Shown piece by piece: positions 34,777 through 44,800 of a DNA stretch of 61,221 nt. A program made the position numbers and the translations under genes. The stretch spans positions 1 through 61,221 of the forward strand of contig NZ_MCNV01000039.1 in assembly GCF_001718195.1 (NCBI RefSeq), in the 5' to 3' direction. How positions within the stretch are numbered: the first letter of the stretch is position 1; every line of letters begins with the position of its first letter. Source of the stretch: Paraburkholderia nodosa. GTDB taxonomy: Bacteria; Pseudomonadota; Gammaproteobacteria; Burkholderiales; Burkholderiaceae. A model generated the notes under the pieces. The model ran no database searches. It was given only the letters and a program-made list of their open reading frames with translations, and was not told where the DNA came from.

Positions 34777-35105
34777 GTGGCAACGGGCAGGGTGGAAACT
34801 TTCGACTGTTCGAAGGCTCAATTGGCTGTGCTTGAAGGGAGCAGCCAGCGGAAGCGTGGCGCGCTGAATCTCAAGTCGTTCTCGCGGACATCGGCGCGAA
34901 GGTCAATGAATGTGGGTATTCCTGGCGCGACATCTTTGGATCTCATAGTGTGTCCACGAGCAGGATGTCGAAAGGTAAGCCACCAGCGAAGTCCCTTTAT
35001 CCAAAGACAGGAGCGACATGGTCGGGGAGAGACGGGGATCCGGCCTGGATCACGGAGGCGAAGAATCGCGCGCGCTTCCTGACAAAGCGATGGTATTTAC
35101 GTTAG
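34777..35105 (+). pseudogene. Second H-NS-like gene, frameshifted
   Basis: The stretch ending at TAG 35103-35105 encodes in one frame an H-NS C-terminus: LADIGAKVNECGYSWRDIF, then SLYPKTGATWSGRDGDPAWI. That frame is closed by TGA just upstream (near 34840), while the N-terminal part (KAQLAVLEG) continues in another frame. A single frameshift near 34840-34850 therefore separates the two halves. A residual frame from ATG at 34965 (46 residues) could still make a DNA-binding domain without the oligomerisation part. It is a tandem paralog of the gene just upstream. The RGRG motif is altered to GRDGDP, which may weaken DNA binding. Confidence 0.65.
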
Positions 35106-35142
35106 CTCGGGATGCGGTGAGCGCTCCGACTGGACTTGATCG

Positions 35143-35859
35143 TTAACGCAATTCATGGAGGTCGATATCCGGAGACGCCAATTTGGCGATCCGAACCGGT
35201 AGCATTGACGGGATTGCTCTGCAATTGAGGGGCGTCTCGATCATGCTATCAGTATCGAGCGGTAGAAATACTCGGTGTAGCAGCGTCGGTTTATCGATGA
35301 CGGAGTGTTCGTTCAGGAGGCTTTTCGCCCAACTGATCGAAGATGCAGACAGATTGGGTGCGTGTCTAACAACCGTTTCCAGTGCAGCAATATGCGCGCT
35401 CCAGAAGTCGTTTAGCTCTTCAGGATCTGGATGTCGCGCGAAGAGGCATTTGATGGCCGCCATTATTGTACAGAGCAGAATTCCACGGGATTCTTCGTCG
35501 ATCGAGTGTGTGCCTTGCTTTGAAGATGGATGTTCACCTTCGTCAAGTGCCTTTGTGCAGTTGAGCTGATCGAATTCTGACATAAGTGTGTCCAGCTCGG
35601 ATTGGGCGGCTCTCCAGTACGCTTCGGACGAGTCGCTACCCTTGGAGGACACGAATATCGCCTCCGCGAAGCACCTAAACGTTTTGGCAGAGGCGCTCCG
35701 ATTTGTGCGGTTGGTAGCTATCTTCACGATCTCGGAAAGTGCGTGCATGTGTATGTGGAGTCTAAGCTCAAGCGCCGCATTCTGATCTAACAGTTGATGG
35801 ACTTTTTCCTCCAGATTACGGATGCGATCGACAGGTGAATCATATTGATCATTATTCAT
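35143..35859 (-). CDS. Hypothetical protein with N-terminal coiled coil
   Basis: 238 residues, soluble, with a predicted coiled coil near residues 8-35 (VDRIRNLEEKVHQLLDQNAALELRL). Mostly helical sequence follows (AYWRAAQSELDTLMSEFDQL, ELNDFWSAHIAALETVVRH). No signal peptide, membrane segment or known motif was recognised. It reads toward the H-NS pseudogene. The composition looks like a genuine protein, but the function is unknown. Confidence 0.65.
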   Translation of the reverse strand: MNNDQYDSPVDRIRNLEEKVHQLLDQNAALELRLHIHMHALSEIVKIATNRTNRSASAKTFRCFAEAIFVSSKGSDSSEAYWRAAQSELDTLMSEFDQLNCTKALDEGEHPSSKQGTHSIDEESRGILLCTIMAAIKCLFARHPDPEELNDFWSAHIAALETVVRHAPNLSASSISWAKSLLNEHSVIDKPTLLHRVFLPLDTDSMIETPLNCRAIPSMLPVRIAKLASPDIDLHELR

Positions 35860-36178
35860 ATAGCGTGATAGTGTTAGAATTATGCTGTTTTATAAATGAC
35901 TGATCTGGCAGTTGATTCATTGCGACATTTCGCCCGGATCTCGGTCACGTTGCCGACGAGCTGTCTGATCGATAGCATCAACGTATTGCGGTGAAGATTG
36001 GTGTGCCTCAAAGTCGAGCGAACGTTTCGGTGTTTTGTTCGTGAGCTGTGCGTAAGTGGATTCGACGGCGCCTGTTAAAGTGGATTCCGTGCGGTTCGAT
36101 TGAAGGAGATCGCGAGTATTTGTTGAACGTCCGGATGACAGAATAGGACGCTGACTGAGCAAGCGGGAGGATCTCAAC

Positions 36179-36367
36179 GTGCACCCAATTCTGGCCAGTT
36201 TGCTTGTTGGCACGGTTGTGCTGGTCATCGCCACATTCAGGGTTGCAGCCCGCTGGCGCCGCCAACGGCGACGCGACGAACTGATGCGCAACCTTGATCA
36301 TCACGAGTGGTACCACGGTTCGCGGCCCCGGCCAGGGCCCCGGCGCCGGGGCGGGGCAACGCGCTAG
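36179..36367 (+). CDS. Small single-span membrane protein
   Basis: 62 residues from GTG at 36179, which is supported by a good ribosome binding site (GGGAGG seven bases upstream). One transmembrane helix (ILASLLVGTVVLVIATFRVAA) is followed by a strongly basic segment (RWRRQRRRDELMRNL) and a Pro/Arg/Gly tail. The topology would be N-out with a basic cytoplasmic end. The function is unknown. Confidence 0.5.
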   Translation: MHPILASLLVGTVVLVIATFRVAARWRRQRRRDELMRNLDHHEWYHGSRPRPGPRRRGGATR

Positions 36368-36554
36368 CGCTGGGTCGTCCATGTGGGGCGAGTTTCCCGG
36401 TCAGTTTCGCGTACCTGGCATAGGGGAGGTCGGCGCGAAGGCGAGAGAGGGCGGCGCACGGAGCACACATGCAACTCTCGCCGGCATTGCCTTTCGCAAG
36501 CCGATTGATGCGTGTGGTGCCAGTGACGCAAGTGTGAGCGCATGCATTGAAATG

Positions 36555-37563
36555 CTATGCATATCCATACGGGTTTTTTTCTTGCCAGCGCCAGTGATCG
36601 ATGCACATGCGCTCGATGCCGTATTCTGCCTTCCAACCGATGAGTGATTGTGCCCTGGCGGGATTGGCATAACACTCGGCGATGTCGCCGGGACGGCGGT
36701 CTACGATTTCATATGGCACAGTACGTTCGCACGCCTGCTCGAAGGCCTTCACGACTTCGAGGACGGTGTAGCCGCGTCCAGTGCCCAGGTTCACGATGAA
36801 ACCCTGGTCACGCGCAGCCAGCGCATCGAGCGCTTTTAGATGTCCGTTTGCCAGATCCACAACGTGGATGTAGTCCCGCACGCCAGTACCGTCTGGCGTC
36901 GGGTAGTCGCCGCCGAACACGCGCAGTTTTGGCAGCTTGCCGACAGCCACCTGCGCGACAAACGGCATAAGGTTGTTCGGGATACCCGGGGTCTTCGCCA
37001 ATCAGGCCGCTCTCGTGCGCGCCCACCGGATTGAAATAGCGCAACACCGCGATACGCCACGACGGATCTGAGATCGCGACGTCACGCAGGATCTGCTCGG
37101 CGATGAGCTTTGATTGTCCGTATGGGTTGGTTGCGGTGAGCAGGTAGGTTTCGTCGATGGGCGAGCGCTCCGGCGCGCCATACACCGTCGCCGAAGAACT
37201 GAACACAAACTGCTTGCAGCCGTATCTGCGCATCACGTCCAGGACCGTGAGCAGACATTCCAGGTTGTTGCGATAGTACTCGATCGGTTTGGCCACAGAT
37301 TCGCCGACGGCTTTGAGTGCCGCAAAGTGGATCACGCCAGTGATTTTATGTGTCTCGAAGATGCGCGTAAGCGCCCGTGCGTCGCGCACATCTTCTTCGT
37401 AGAAGGTGAGTTGTTTTCCTGTGATCTTCTGGACGCGCGCGAGCGATGCCCGGTGGCTATTGACGAGATTATCTACGACGACGACGTCGATGCCTGCCTC
37501 CAGAAGCGCCACGCAGGTGTGTGAGCCGATGTAGCCGGCGCCGCCAGTGATGAGGATTGTCTT
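36555..37563 (-). pseudogene. galE: UDP-glucose 4-epimerase with a missing start and a frameshift
   Basis: Homology covers essentially the whole enzyme, from TILITGGAGYIGSHTCVALLEAG (Rossmann motif, ending at about 37563) to HWRWQEKNPYGYA at 36555. It includes FSSSATVYG, the active-site Tyr-Lys of NPYGQSK, and RYFNPVGAHESGLIGEDP. Two lesions are visible. No ATG, GTG or TTG lies in frame between the Rossmann motif and an upstream stop. Near 36985-36990 the reading frame changes: after GEDP, the continuation IPNNLMPFVAQVAVGKLPKL is in another frame, as if two bases were lost. UDP-galactose for the polymer would need another galE copy elsewhere. Confidence 0.85.
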
Positions 37564-38106
37564 TTGGAGTTCGTCGCCGAGAAGGAGTTTGCTGGAGTCA
37601 TCAGATATTTTTAGAGCTTCATACCGGGGGATCGCGGATCTGTTCTGGCAGATTCACGGATCTGCGTCGCAGCGCCTGTACGGTGGCAAGGAGCCGCTGA
37701 AAAGCAACCAACTGGCCGCTCACTTGCATAGTTTGACTGGCTTCTAACCTACCACATACTGTCAGGCTAGTTGGAGTGATTGCCGCAAAGTGGAATGTTT
37801 TGTCGTGTTTGGTCTACGTGACCCGATTGGATGAGTTTTGGTCGGTTACGCGTGAAAGCGAGCCGCTGGATTTGACCTTTTTCCTAACCTGAGAAGCGGG
37901 GCGGGACACTTCAGACGACAAACGGAAAGAGATTCCCTTGCAATGAATATACAACATCGATCCTCGATTGGTCGCGACTACCTGGTTGCCGTCTATCAAT
38001 CGTCAAGCGGAAAGTTCTTCGAACCGTGCACGCGGTGGCGAGGTTCAGCCCGAAGAGAGCTAAATCTTTTGTCATTCAAGCAATCCGTCAGAACGATTGG
38101 TGAGCG

Positions 38107-38138
38107 AAAAAAACCGCCAGGCATTGCCAGCCTGGCGG
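38107..38138 (-). terminator. Rho-independent terminator, minus strand
   Basis: CCGCCAGGC at 38114-38122 pairs perfectly with GCCTGGCGG at 38130-38138 (nine base pairs, seven-base loop). On the minus strand the hairpin is followed by seven T. No intact gene lies directly upstream on that strand. Confidence 0.85.
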
Positions 38139-38850
38139 TGCGAGTCCGGGTTCGATCTAGTTCGGGGGGAACCGACCCGGTGGACCACATTAAGCTCTGG
38201 GCAGCACGAGCCAAACGTGATCGGGAATTTAACAGACAGGTTCGCCGCGTCGATTTCAATGGCGTTCATATGCCAGATTTTGGCCGGCCGGTCCGGGTCC
38301 TGCGAATTTGACGGCATCTTTACCTTATGAGCGATGAATATCCGTCATCTGTGAATGGCTTGAGAATCGCGTGTCATCTTTTCGGTTCCCTTTGCCGCAA
38401 GATATGTAGGTTAGATTCTCGAGCCGGGAAACTGCAGATATCCTGCTCGGCACGATGAGCCCATGCTCTAGCTGTGTCGCGACAAACCGCAAACGTCGTT
38501 CCATTGAATATGTCCCGCTGGGGAAGCAGCCTTCGCGCTGATCGCTCTTTCGATGGCATGTGACACAGAATCTGAAGCGTGTTCGCGGTGCCAATCCCGC
38601 CCCCCGAAGCCGCTGGCGAAATAGAAACAATAGTTAGCGAATATCACGCACAGGTAGCATCGCAGCAAGCCGGTTTCGACTCGCTCACGAAGTTGTTTCG
38701 GCAACAATCGGTGACGCGCTTCTACTAGTACTGATCGGACAATACCGTCGACCTTTTCGCAAGAGATCGAATAGCGCAAGATGGCGTGGTAGTTTGAGAG
38801 CTCTCTCGCTGACGGGTATCGGCAACCGGTCACCACCCGTCAGCTCCCTT

Positions 38851-38884
38851 GCCGCACCGTCGTCGGTGACGGTGCGGCTTTTTT
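38851..38884 (+). terminator. Rho-independent terminator, plus strand
   Basis: GCCGCACCGTC and GACGGTGCGGC form a perfect eleven-base stem with a six-base loop, followed by a run of six T. No intact plus-strand gene was recognised upstream, so it may serve a small RNA or a lost gene. Confidence 0.85.
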
Positions 38885-39245
38885 GGCTGAGCATAGTCTT
38901 CCGCTGTCCCGACAGCTAATAGCAGCACGGTGTCCTCGGTGTTCTTCACTGGATCCGGAAGCCGCCCAGTTCTGCATGGAACCAAGCCTGCCTCGTTAGC
39001 CACTCAGAATCAGCAATATCCGCGTCGCGCTCGCCCAAGGCAAAACTATGTTGATCGCTATAGCGAGTCGGGATTTGTAGCCCCCGTGGTGCCAAAAGGT
39101 AGTGAGGCTACTGCGCCGATCTGTCAAGATTGGCGGCGCACGATCGGAGCGCTTGTGGCGAAAATGCACAGCACAATTTCCCTCCTGAAAACGCTGGCTT
39201 GCGATTGCTTATACTCTGAGGACCTCTTTCTCCGAGGCGCTTCGT

Positions 39246-39926
39246 ATGCTGCAAGAATGGCTTGAATTTTTCCCGCGACCTGGCTGGAATACTCCTATTA
39301 CTTTGGCGCTAACGTCGGCGACGGTCGGCAGTGTCGTAACGCTAGTATGGATCGCAGCGCGAGATGGCCGAGAACGCAGGCGCCGCCGACGTGACACTTC
39401 TTTGGAGCTGGCGTTAGCGCTGGAAAGCTACGCTCGGACCTGTCGTACGATGATGCATAAGGCAGCCTGGGCAGCGTCGGAGCCAGTCGGTCCCGCGATC
39501 CGCGAGGCCAGCAAGGGCGTGTCCGTTCCCGCCTTTGCCTATCCGGACAAATTGCGATGGGACGTTCTGAGCCGTGGACTCATCTCGGAGTTGCGCGAGT
39601 ACCCGGCAACGGCGCACGCCGCTCGGGAGTATGTAGAGGCATACCGCGAATTCGGTGAGCCGATCGACTTTTGCGGTCAGGTGGGAATCGAATGTGCAAA
39701 AGCTGCGAGAGGAGCGTTAGCGCTGGCTCGGACCACGCGCCGGCGGCACGGAGCCGCGACGTGGAAGCCGGGCGCCAAAGATTCGGCCATGGAGCGTGAG
39801 CTGTCCGACTTCATCGCAATCGCCGAGGAAAAGCGAAAGCAATTGCTCGAATGTCGGACGGGACCAACAGTCGGAGTTGGCTGGGAAGCTGACGTACAAC
39901 CACTCAAACGCCAGTTGAGCGTGTGA
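39246..39926 (+). CDS. Hypothetical membrane-anchored protein
   Basis: 226 residues. One N-terminal transmembrane helix (about residues 17-38, PITLALTSATVGSVVTLVWIAA) is followed by a run of arginines (RERRRRRRD) that would fix the rest in the cytoplasm. The remaining 180 residues are helical and soluble-looking (LELALALESYARTCRTMM; HAAREYVEAYREFGEPIDF). GAGG lies nine bases before the ATG. No family was recognised. The organisation resembles small phage or mobile-island proteins, but its function is unknown. Confidence 0.65.
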   Translation: MLQEWLEFFPRPGWNTPITLALTSATVGSVVTLVWIAARDGRERRRRRRDTSLELALALESYARTCRTMMHKAAWAASEPVGPAIREASKGVSVPAFAYPDKLRWDVLSRGLISELREYPATAHAAREYVEAYREFGEPIDFCGQVGIECAKAARGALALARTTRRRHGAATWKPGAKDSAMERELSDFIAIAEEKRKQLLECRTGPTVGVGWEADVQPLKRQLSV

Positions 39927-40073
39927 GGGCTCGATGGGGGAAAGCGGCATCAGTCCGCGAGCCGCTTTGCGCACTGGTTGTTCAGCGTATCCGAAAGCAG
40001 TCGTTCGGCACTGTAGCCTACGAAAAGCTGAGAGCTTGTGAGATGGCCTGACAATTGCAGCACCGCTCCAACA

Positions 40074-40604
40074 ATGATCAAGATGCTAGGCCGTCTTCTT
40101 GGGCGCAACCCCACTAGAAGTCTTCTGACAGTGACAGAGACCCTGGCTGATCCTGGCGGTCAGCGTAAGCTCGATATCGTGGGCTGGTTGCTAGCGCTGC
40201 CGTCGGACCGCGGCCGGTGGCGCGCTGAAGACTGGCAACTCTTGCGCCACAGCGATGCGTTCTCAACTGTGGATTGGGGCCTCGAAACTGAAGAGATTGT
40301 TCGCCAGTGGAACCATCTTCTTGATCCCGAGCACATGATTTCTCTCCCGCCCGTCGTCGCCGCTCTTACGGTCAGACTGAGCTACAGAGGGCATACGTGC
40401 GACGTCCCGTCTAGAGCATCGCGAGAGGACTGCTTTATTGCCGTGATGGCTATCGCCCAGCTCGCGAAGGCAGAGATTGATACGCGGCTATGCCGGGACT
40501 CGCTGGAAACAGCGAGCTCTGCTTTCTTCCTTTGCCGCGTACGAATATTGGAACGTGTTCCCTCCTATTCTGTAGCGGGAGCGCCCGGTTGCCGGTCGTC
40601 GTAA
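40074..40604 (+). CDS. Hypothetical protein overlapping the MFS gene end
   Basis: About 176 residues from ATG at 40074; an in-frame GTG at 40038 is an alternative. It is soluble with an acidic-aromatic middle (RAEDWQLLRHSDAFSTVDWGLETEEIVRQW). No family was recognised. Its last about 115 bases overlap the 3' end of the MFS reading frame on the other strand, and its C-terminal 30 residues (RILERVPSYSVAGAPGCRSS) look less protein-like. The natural end may have been replaced at a recombination junction. Confidence 0.5.
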   Translation: MIKMLGRLLGRNPTRSLLTVTETLADPGGQRKLDIVGWLLALPSDRGRWRAEDWQLLRHSDAFSTVDWGLETEEIVRQWNHLLDPEHMISLPPVVAALTVRLSYRGHTCDVPSRASREDCFIAVMAIAQLAKAEIDTRLCRDSLETASSAFFLCRVRILERVPSYSVAGAPGCRSS

Positions 40605-41868
40605 CCTGCGCGCTTTTCCTGGTAGCCTATGGGCTGCTGATTGCCTGGCGCAAAGCAGCAGACCCAACATGGGAAGCGCGATATAACTCACGCCCAGCAG
40701 CGTAATCACGTCGCTCGACACGGACGACACGAGGCTATTCACACCGAACGCCAGGCCCATCTGCGAGCAGCAATAAATGGCGCCTGCGGCGCCGCGATGG
40801 GCCGTAAAGCGGCTCATGCAAATAGCCGACGCGCAAAGCACGATAAAGGAGTAGCTGAACGACACGCCCGCGACGCTCAGCAGAAAGCCGCGCGGGGACA
40901 AGCCACCCAGCGTCGAAAGCGTCAGCAACGCAACGCCGCAGAAGATGGCGATGAAAAGCCCGGCGATCATTGTCGGGAGCATCCCGAATCGGCCGATCAA
41001 CCTGGGCAACAGCAAACGGCTGACGACCAGGCCGCTACCGACCAGCGCGCTGACCCATCCGTACTGCGTGGCGGAATAGCTGAACTGCTGCTGCAGCACG
41101 AATGGGCTCGAGCTCGTGTACATGACAAAGCAGGTCATGCCGACACCGGCCACAATGGTCGACGAAACGAACGTCGCATCCGACAACACCACGCGGTAGG
41201 CCGCGAAGACATCGCGTGCCGTGATCGAGCGATTCTTGTGCGCGTTCGTTTCACGGCAGCGCAGATAAACCGCGAACATCGCGCAGAGCAGCAACGCCAT
41301 GACGACAAAGTTGGCGCGCCACCCGCCACGTTTGCACGAAGCTGCCCACCAGCGGGCCGAGCACGAACGAAAGCCCCGTGAACAAGGTGATGTACGAACT
41401 GGCAATCGCGTAACGATCGCCTTGCACGATATCGGCCAGCACGATGCGCGACAGGGCGAGGCACACGCCGCTGCCCAGCCCCTGAACGAAGCGCGCGAGC
41501 AAAAAGCCCGTGATCTTCGCAGCGAACACGGTCCAGAGATTACCCATGATCGCAACCGCGAGGCCGATCAGAATGACGGGCTTGCGGCCATGCTTGTCGC
41601 TCATCGGTCCATACACGAGCGCTCCCACGCCCGTCCCGAAGAGAAAGACGGAGATCGACGCCTGCACATATTGCTGCGAGGCGTGCATGACGTTCATGAT
41701 TTCCGGCAGCGACGAAAGATGAATGTCCGTGCCGAGCAGACCAATGAGCAGCAACGCCGTGACCACCACGACGACCTTCATTTCATCGCGGCTAAAGCGC
41801 ACTTTTTTCGATGGGGACACAGACCGTCCTTGCAATGTTTCGGGCTCGAGCGAGGTGGGCTGGGGCAT
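40488..41868 (-). pseudogene. MFS drug-resistance exporter (Bcr/CflA type), frameshifted
   Basis: The ATG at 41868 overlaps the stop of the NRPS-PKS gene (TGATG), so the two were translationally coupled. The N-terminal six helices are readable in one frame: VVVVVTALLLIGLLGTDIHL, LVYGPMSDKHGRKPVILIG (the MFS motif A loop), and FTGLSFVLGPLVGSFVQTW. Then a one-base loss near 41328 shifts the frame, and the next helices (GGWRANFVVMALLLCAMF onward to about 40640) continue in a second frame. With one base restored it would be a complete 12-helix exporter of about 400 residues. It probably exported the NRPS-PKS product. The exact C-terminus is unclear. A sequencing error is possible. Confidence 0.8.
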
Positions 41869-44800
41869 CAGGCGAGGCACTCCTGCTCGTGCCTTTGCAG
41901 ATGACGCGCGATGATCTGCGCGCTTTCGCGACTCATGATGCTGTGGTGATCGCCCGGCACGTGCACGACGTCCAGCGCTTCGGCGAGCGCGCCCCAGCCG
42001 AGGTCGGGTTCGCCGAACTGCCGCGCGAAACCTTCCTCGCCACAGCACAGCAGCACGCGTCCGCTAAAGGGCGCCGGACGATACGTGCGAAGCGCTTCGT
42101 CATTCGCGGCGATCACCGACAGCACCTGCCTGATCTGCCGCTCGCCTGTGCAGGCCGGCAGCAAGCCTTGTTGCGTTGCGGCCTCGAGCACATGGCGCCA
42201 GTGCACGTCAGCGGGCACATCGCGCAAGTTCTCCCAATCGAATGACAGCTTCGGCATGAGAATACCGAGCATCACGGCGTCGTCGCTGAGCCATTGCCGG
42301 GCCGCCATCTTGCCGTAGGTACCGTTGCGGTACAGCGGTTGCACGCTGGTGTTTTGCGCGCGCGAGTCCAGCAGGGCCAGCAGCGCCACGCTTTCGCCGC
42401 GTCGCTCAAGCTGCTGCGCCATCTCGTACGCAATGCATCCGCCCATCGAATGCCCGACCAGCCGGTATGGGCCCTCGGGCTGCACCGATTTCATCAGGTC
42501 GATGTAATCCGAAGCCATCGCTTCGATGCTGCGCAGCGGGGTCGATTCGCCTTGCAGGCCGCCCGCCTGGATGCCGTACACGGGCTGGTCGCCGCCCAGG
42601 CTGCGCGTGAGTTCGACGTAGTTGGTCGTATGGCCGCCATACGGGTGAATGCAGATGAGTGGCGGCAACGCGCCCGTGGTGCGCATGCCTACCAGTTGCT
42701 GGCGGCGCGGGTCGCGCATCGTTTGCAACGAAGCGGCGAGCGCTTGCACCGTGGGGCTTTCGAGCAACGCCGCCGCCGGCAGTTGATGGCCGATCAACTG
42801 TTCAATCTGCAGAATGACGCTTAGCGCCGAAAGCGAGGTGCCGCCGAGTTCGAAGAAGTTGTCGGTCACGGCAACCGACGGCATGCCGAGCACTTCCGCG
42901 AAGATGCGGGTCAGCTGCGACTCCACGGTGTCGTGCGAAGAAGCCGCGGTCGACGCATCGTGGGATGCGGCTGCGTCCGGTTCGGTCGCGGATTGGCGAG
43001 GCTGCAAAGCCACAGCACGCGCCGGGCTCGTGCTTCGTGCCTGCGGCCAGAAACGTTGACGCTCGAACGGATAGCCCGGCAACGCGGCACGCCGCCGCTT
43101 GGCGCCTTCGTGCAGCTTATCCCAGCACGGCGCGACGCCAGCCACCCACAAGCGCCCCACGCTCAGCGCCAGCGCGCCGCAATCGGACCATCCCGGCGCG
43201 CCGGAGAGCGTGGCCGTTGCGACTCGCGCATTCGCACTGTCCGCATGCCGCCGGACGATCGAGGTGAACGCGTGCCCCGGGCCCACTTCGACAAAGAGCC
43301 CGTCCGGTGACTGAAGCAACGTGTCCAGCCCCTCGGCGAACCGCACCGTCTGGCGCATATGGCGCACCCAATGTGCAGGATCGGTGGCCTGCTCGTTCGT
43401 GACCCACGTTCCGGTCACGTTGGTGATGTACGGAATCTGCGGAGCACGCAACTCGACCTGGCTGACGAGCGCCATGAATGACTCGAGCGCCGGATCGAGC
43501 ATCGCGGAATGAAACGCGTGCGACGTTGCCACGCGCTTGCAGCGCAAGCCGGCGTCGTCGAGGCGCACCTGCACGGCGTCGATCTGTTCGGCCGGACCCG
43601 CGAGCACGCTAGAGCGCGCCGCGTTGACCACAGCGAGATCCACGCCGTTCGCGACGTAGGGCGCCAGTTCCTGCGCCGACGCTTCGACTGCGAGCATCGA
43701 ACCGGCGGGCAAGGCCTGGATTAGCTGGCCGCGCAGGACGACGAGCTTCAGCGCACCGGCCAACGACATGACGCCGGCCACGCACGCGGCCACGTATTCG
43801 CCGAAGCTGTGCCCCATCATCGCGTGCGGGCGCACGCCCCAATGTTCCAGTTGTCGCACGAGCGCATATTCGACCACGAAGAGCGCGGGCTGCGTGATGG
43901 ACGTCTGCATGAGCCGCTCGCGTGCGGCATCGGTTGCGCCGGGTACATCGACTGGCGGATACAGGACCGTGCGGATGTCGAGGTCCATGAGCGGCTGAAG
44001 CAACTGCGCACAGTGGTCGACACAATCGCGGAACACGACTTCGGACGCGTAGAGATCGCGGCCCATGTTGACCTGCTGCAGACCTTGTCCGGGGAACAGG
44101 TAGGTGACGCGCGCGGACGGCGCGGTCACGCCCGTGCCGCTGCGCGTTGCGGGCAGTGCAGTGAGCGCTTCGAGCGCGGCGGACGCACTGTCGCACACGA
44201 CGACGCGCCGGTGCGGGAAGTGCGTGCGTCCCAGTTGAAGCGTGTAGGCGATATCGCCCAGATCGGCGGCAGGATCGTCCCGCAGGTGGCTGGCCAGGTT
44301 GTCGGTCATCGCCTGCAGCGCACGCTCCGATTTCGCCGACAACGCCAGCACGTGAAACGCCGCATCGCCTTCGCGCTCGCGCGCGGCCTGCGACGGCGCT
44401 TCCTGCAGAATCACGTGCGCATTCGTGCCGCCAATGCCGAACGAACTCACGGCGGCGCGCCGCGGCGTGGCGGTGCGCGGCCAGTCGGTCAGCGTGTTGT
44501 TCACCCAGAACGGGCTCTTTTCGAGTTCGAGCTTCGGATTGGCCGACTCGAAATGCAGCGTCGCCGGAATCTTGCCGTGATGCACGGATAGCGCAGCCTT
44601 GATGAGGCCGGTGACGCCCGCCGCTGCGTCGAGGTGGCCGACATTCGACTTCAGCGACCCGAGCGCGCAGAACTGCCGCGCATCCGTATGGCGGCGCCAC
44701 GCGCGCGTGAGCGCATGAACTTCGATCGGGTCGCCCAGCGGCGTTGCGGTGCCATGCGCCTCGACGAAGCCGATGCTTGCCGGATCGACGTCCGCACGCG

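Larger units (their letters stand above)
37564..39245. other. Long region without a recognised gene, bounded by two terminators
   Basis: About 1.7 kb with no frame that carries a family motif. A small minus-strand frame (38072-38317, 81 codons) has a plausible AAGGTAAAG site before its ATG, but it runs through a terminator hairpin. The region contains a minus-strand terminator at 38107-38138 and a plus-strand terminator at 38851-38884, so transcription enters from both sides. Small RNAs or remnants of lost genes are possible. Confidence 0.45.

Noticed and set aside
38135..38175. A tRNA-like T-arm (GGGTTCGATCT)
   Set aside because: The flanking bases do not form a T stem, and no acceptor or anticodon arm could be drawn; it sits next to a terminator hairpin instead.
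40641..41904. Two long plus-strand frames (40641-41381 and 41299-41904)
   Set aside because: They are antisense to the MFS exporter and have Arg/His/Gln-rich, domain-free sequence.
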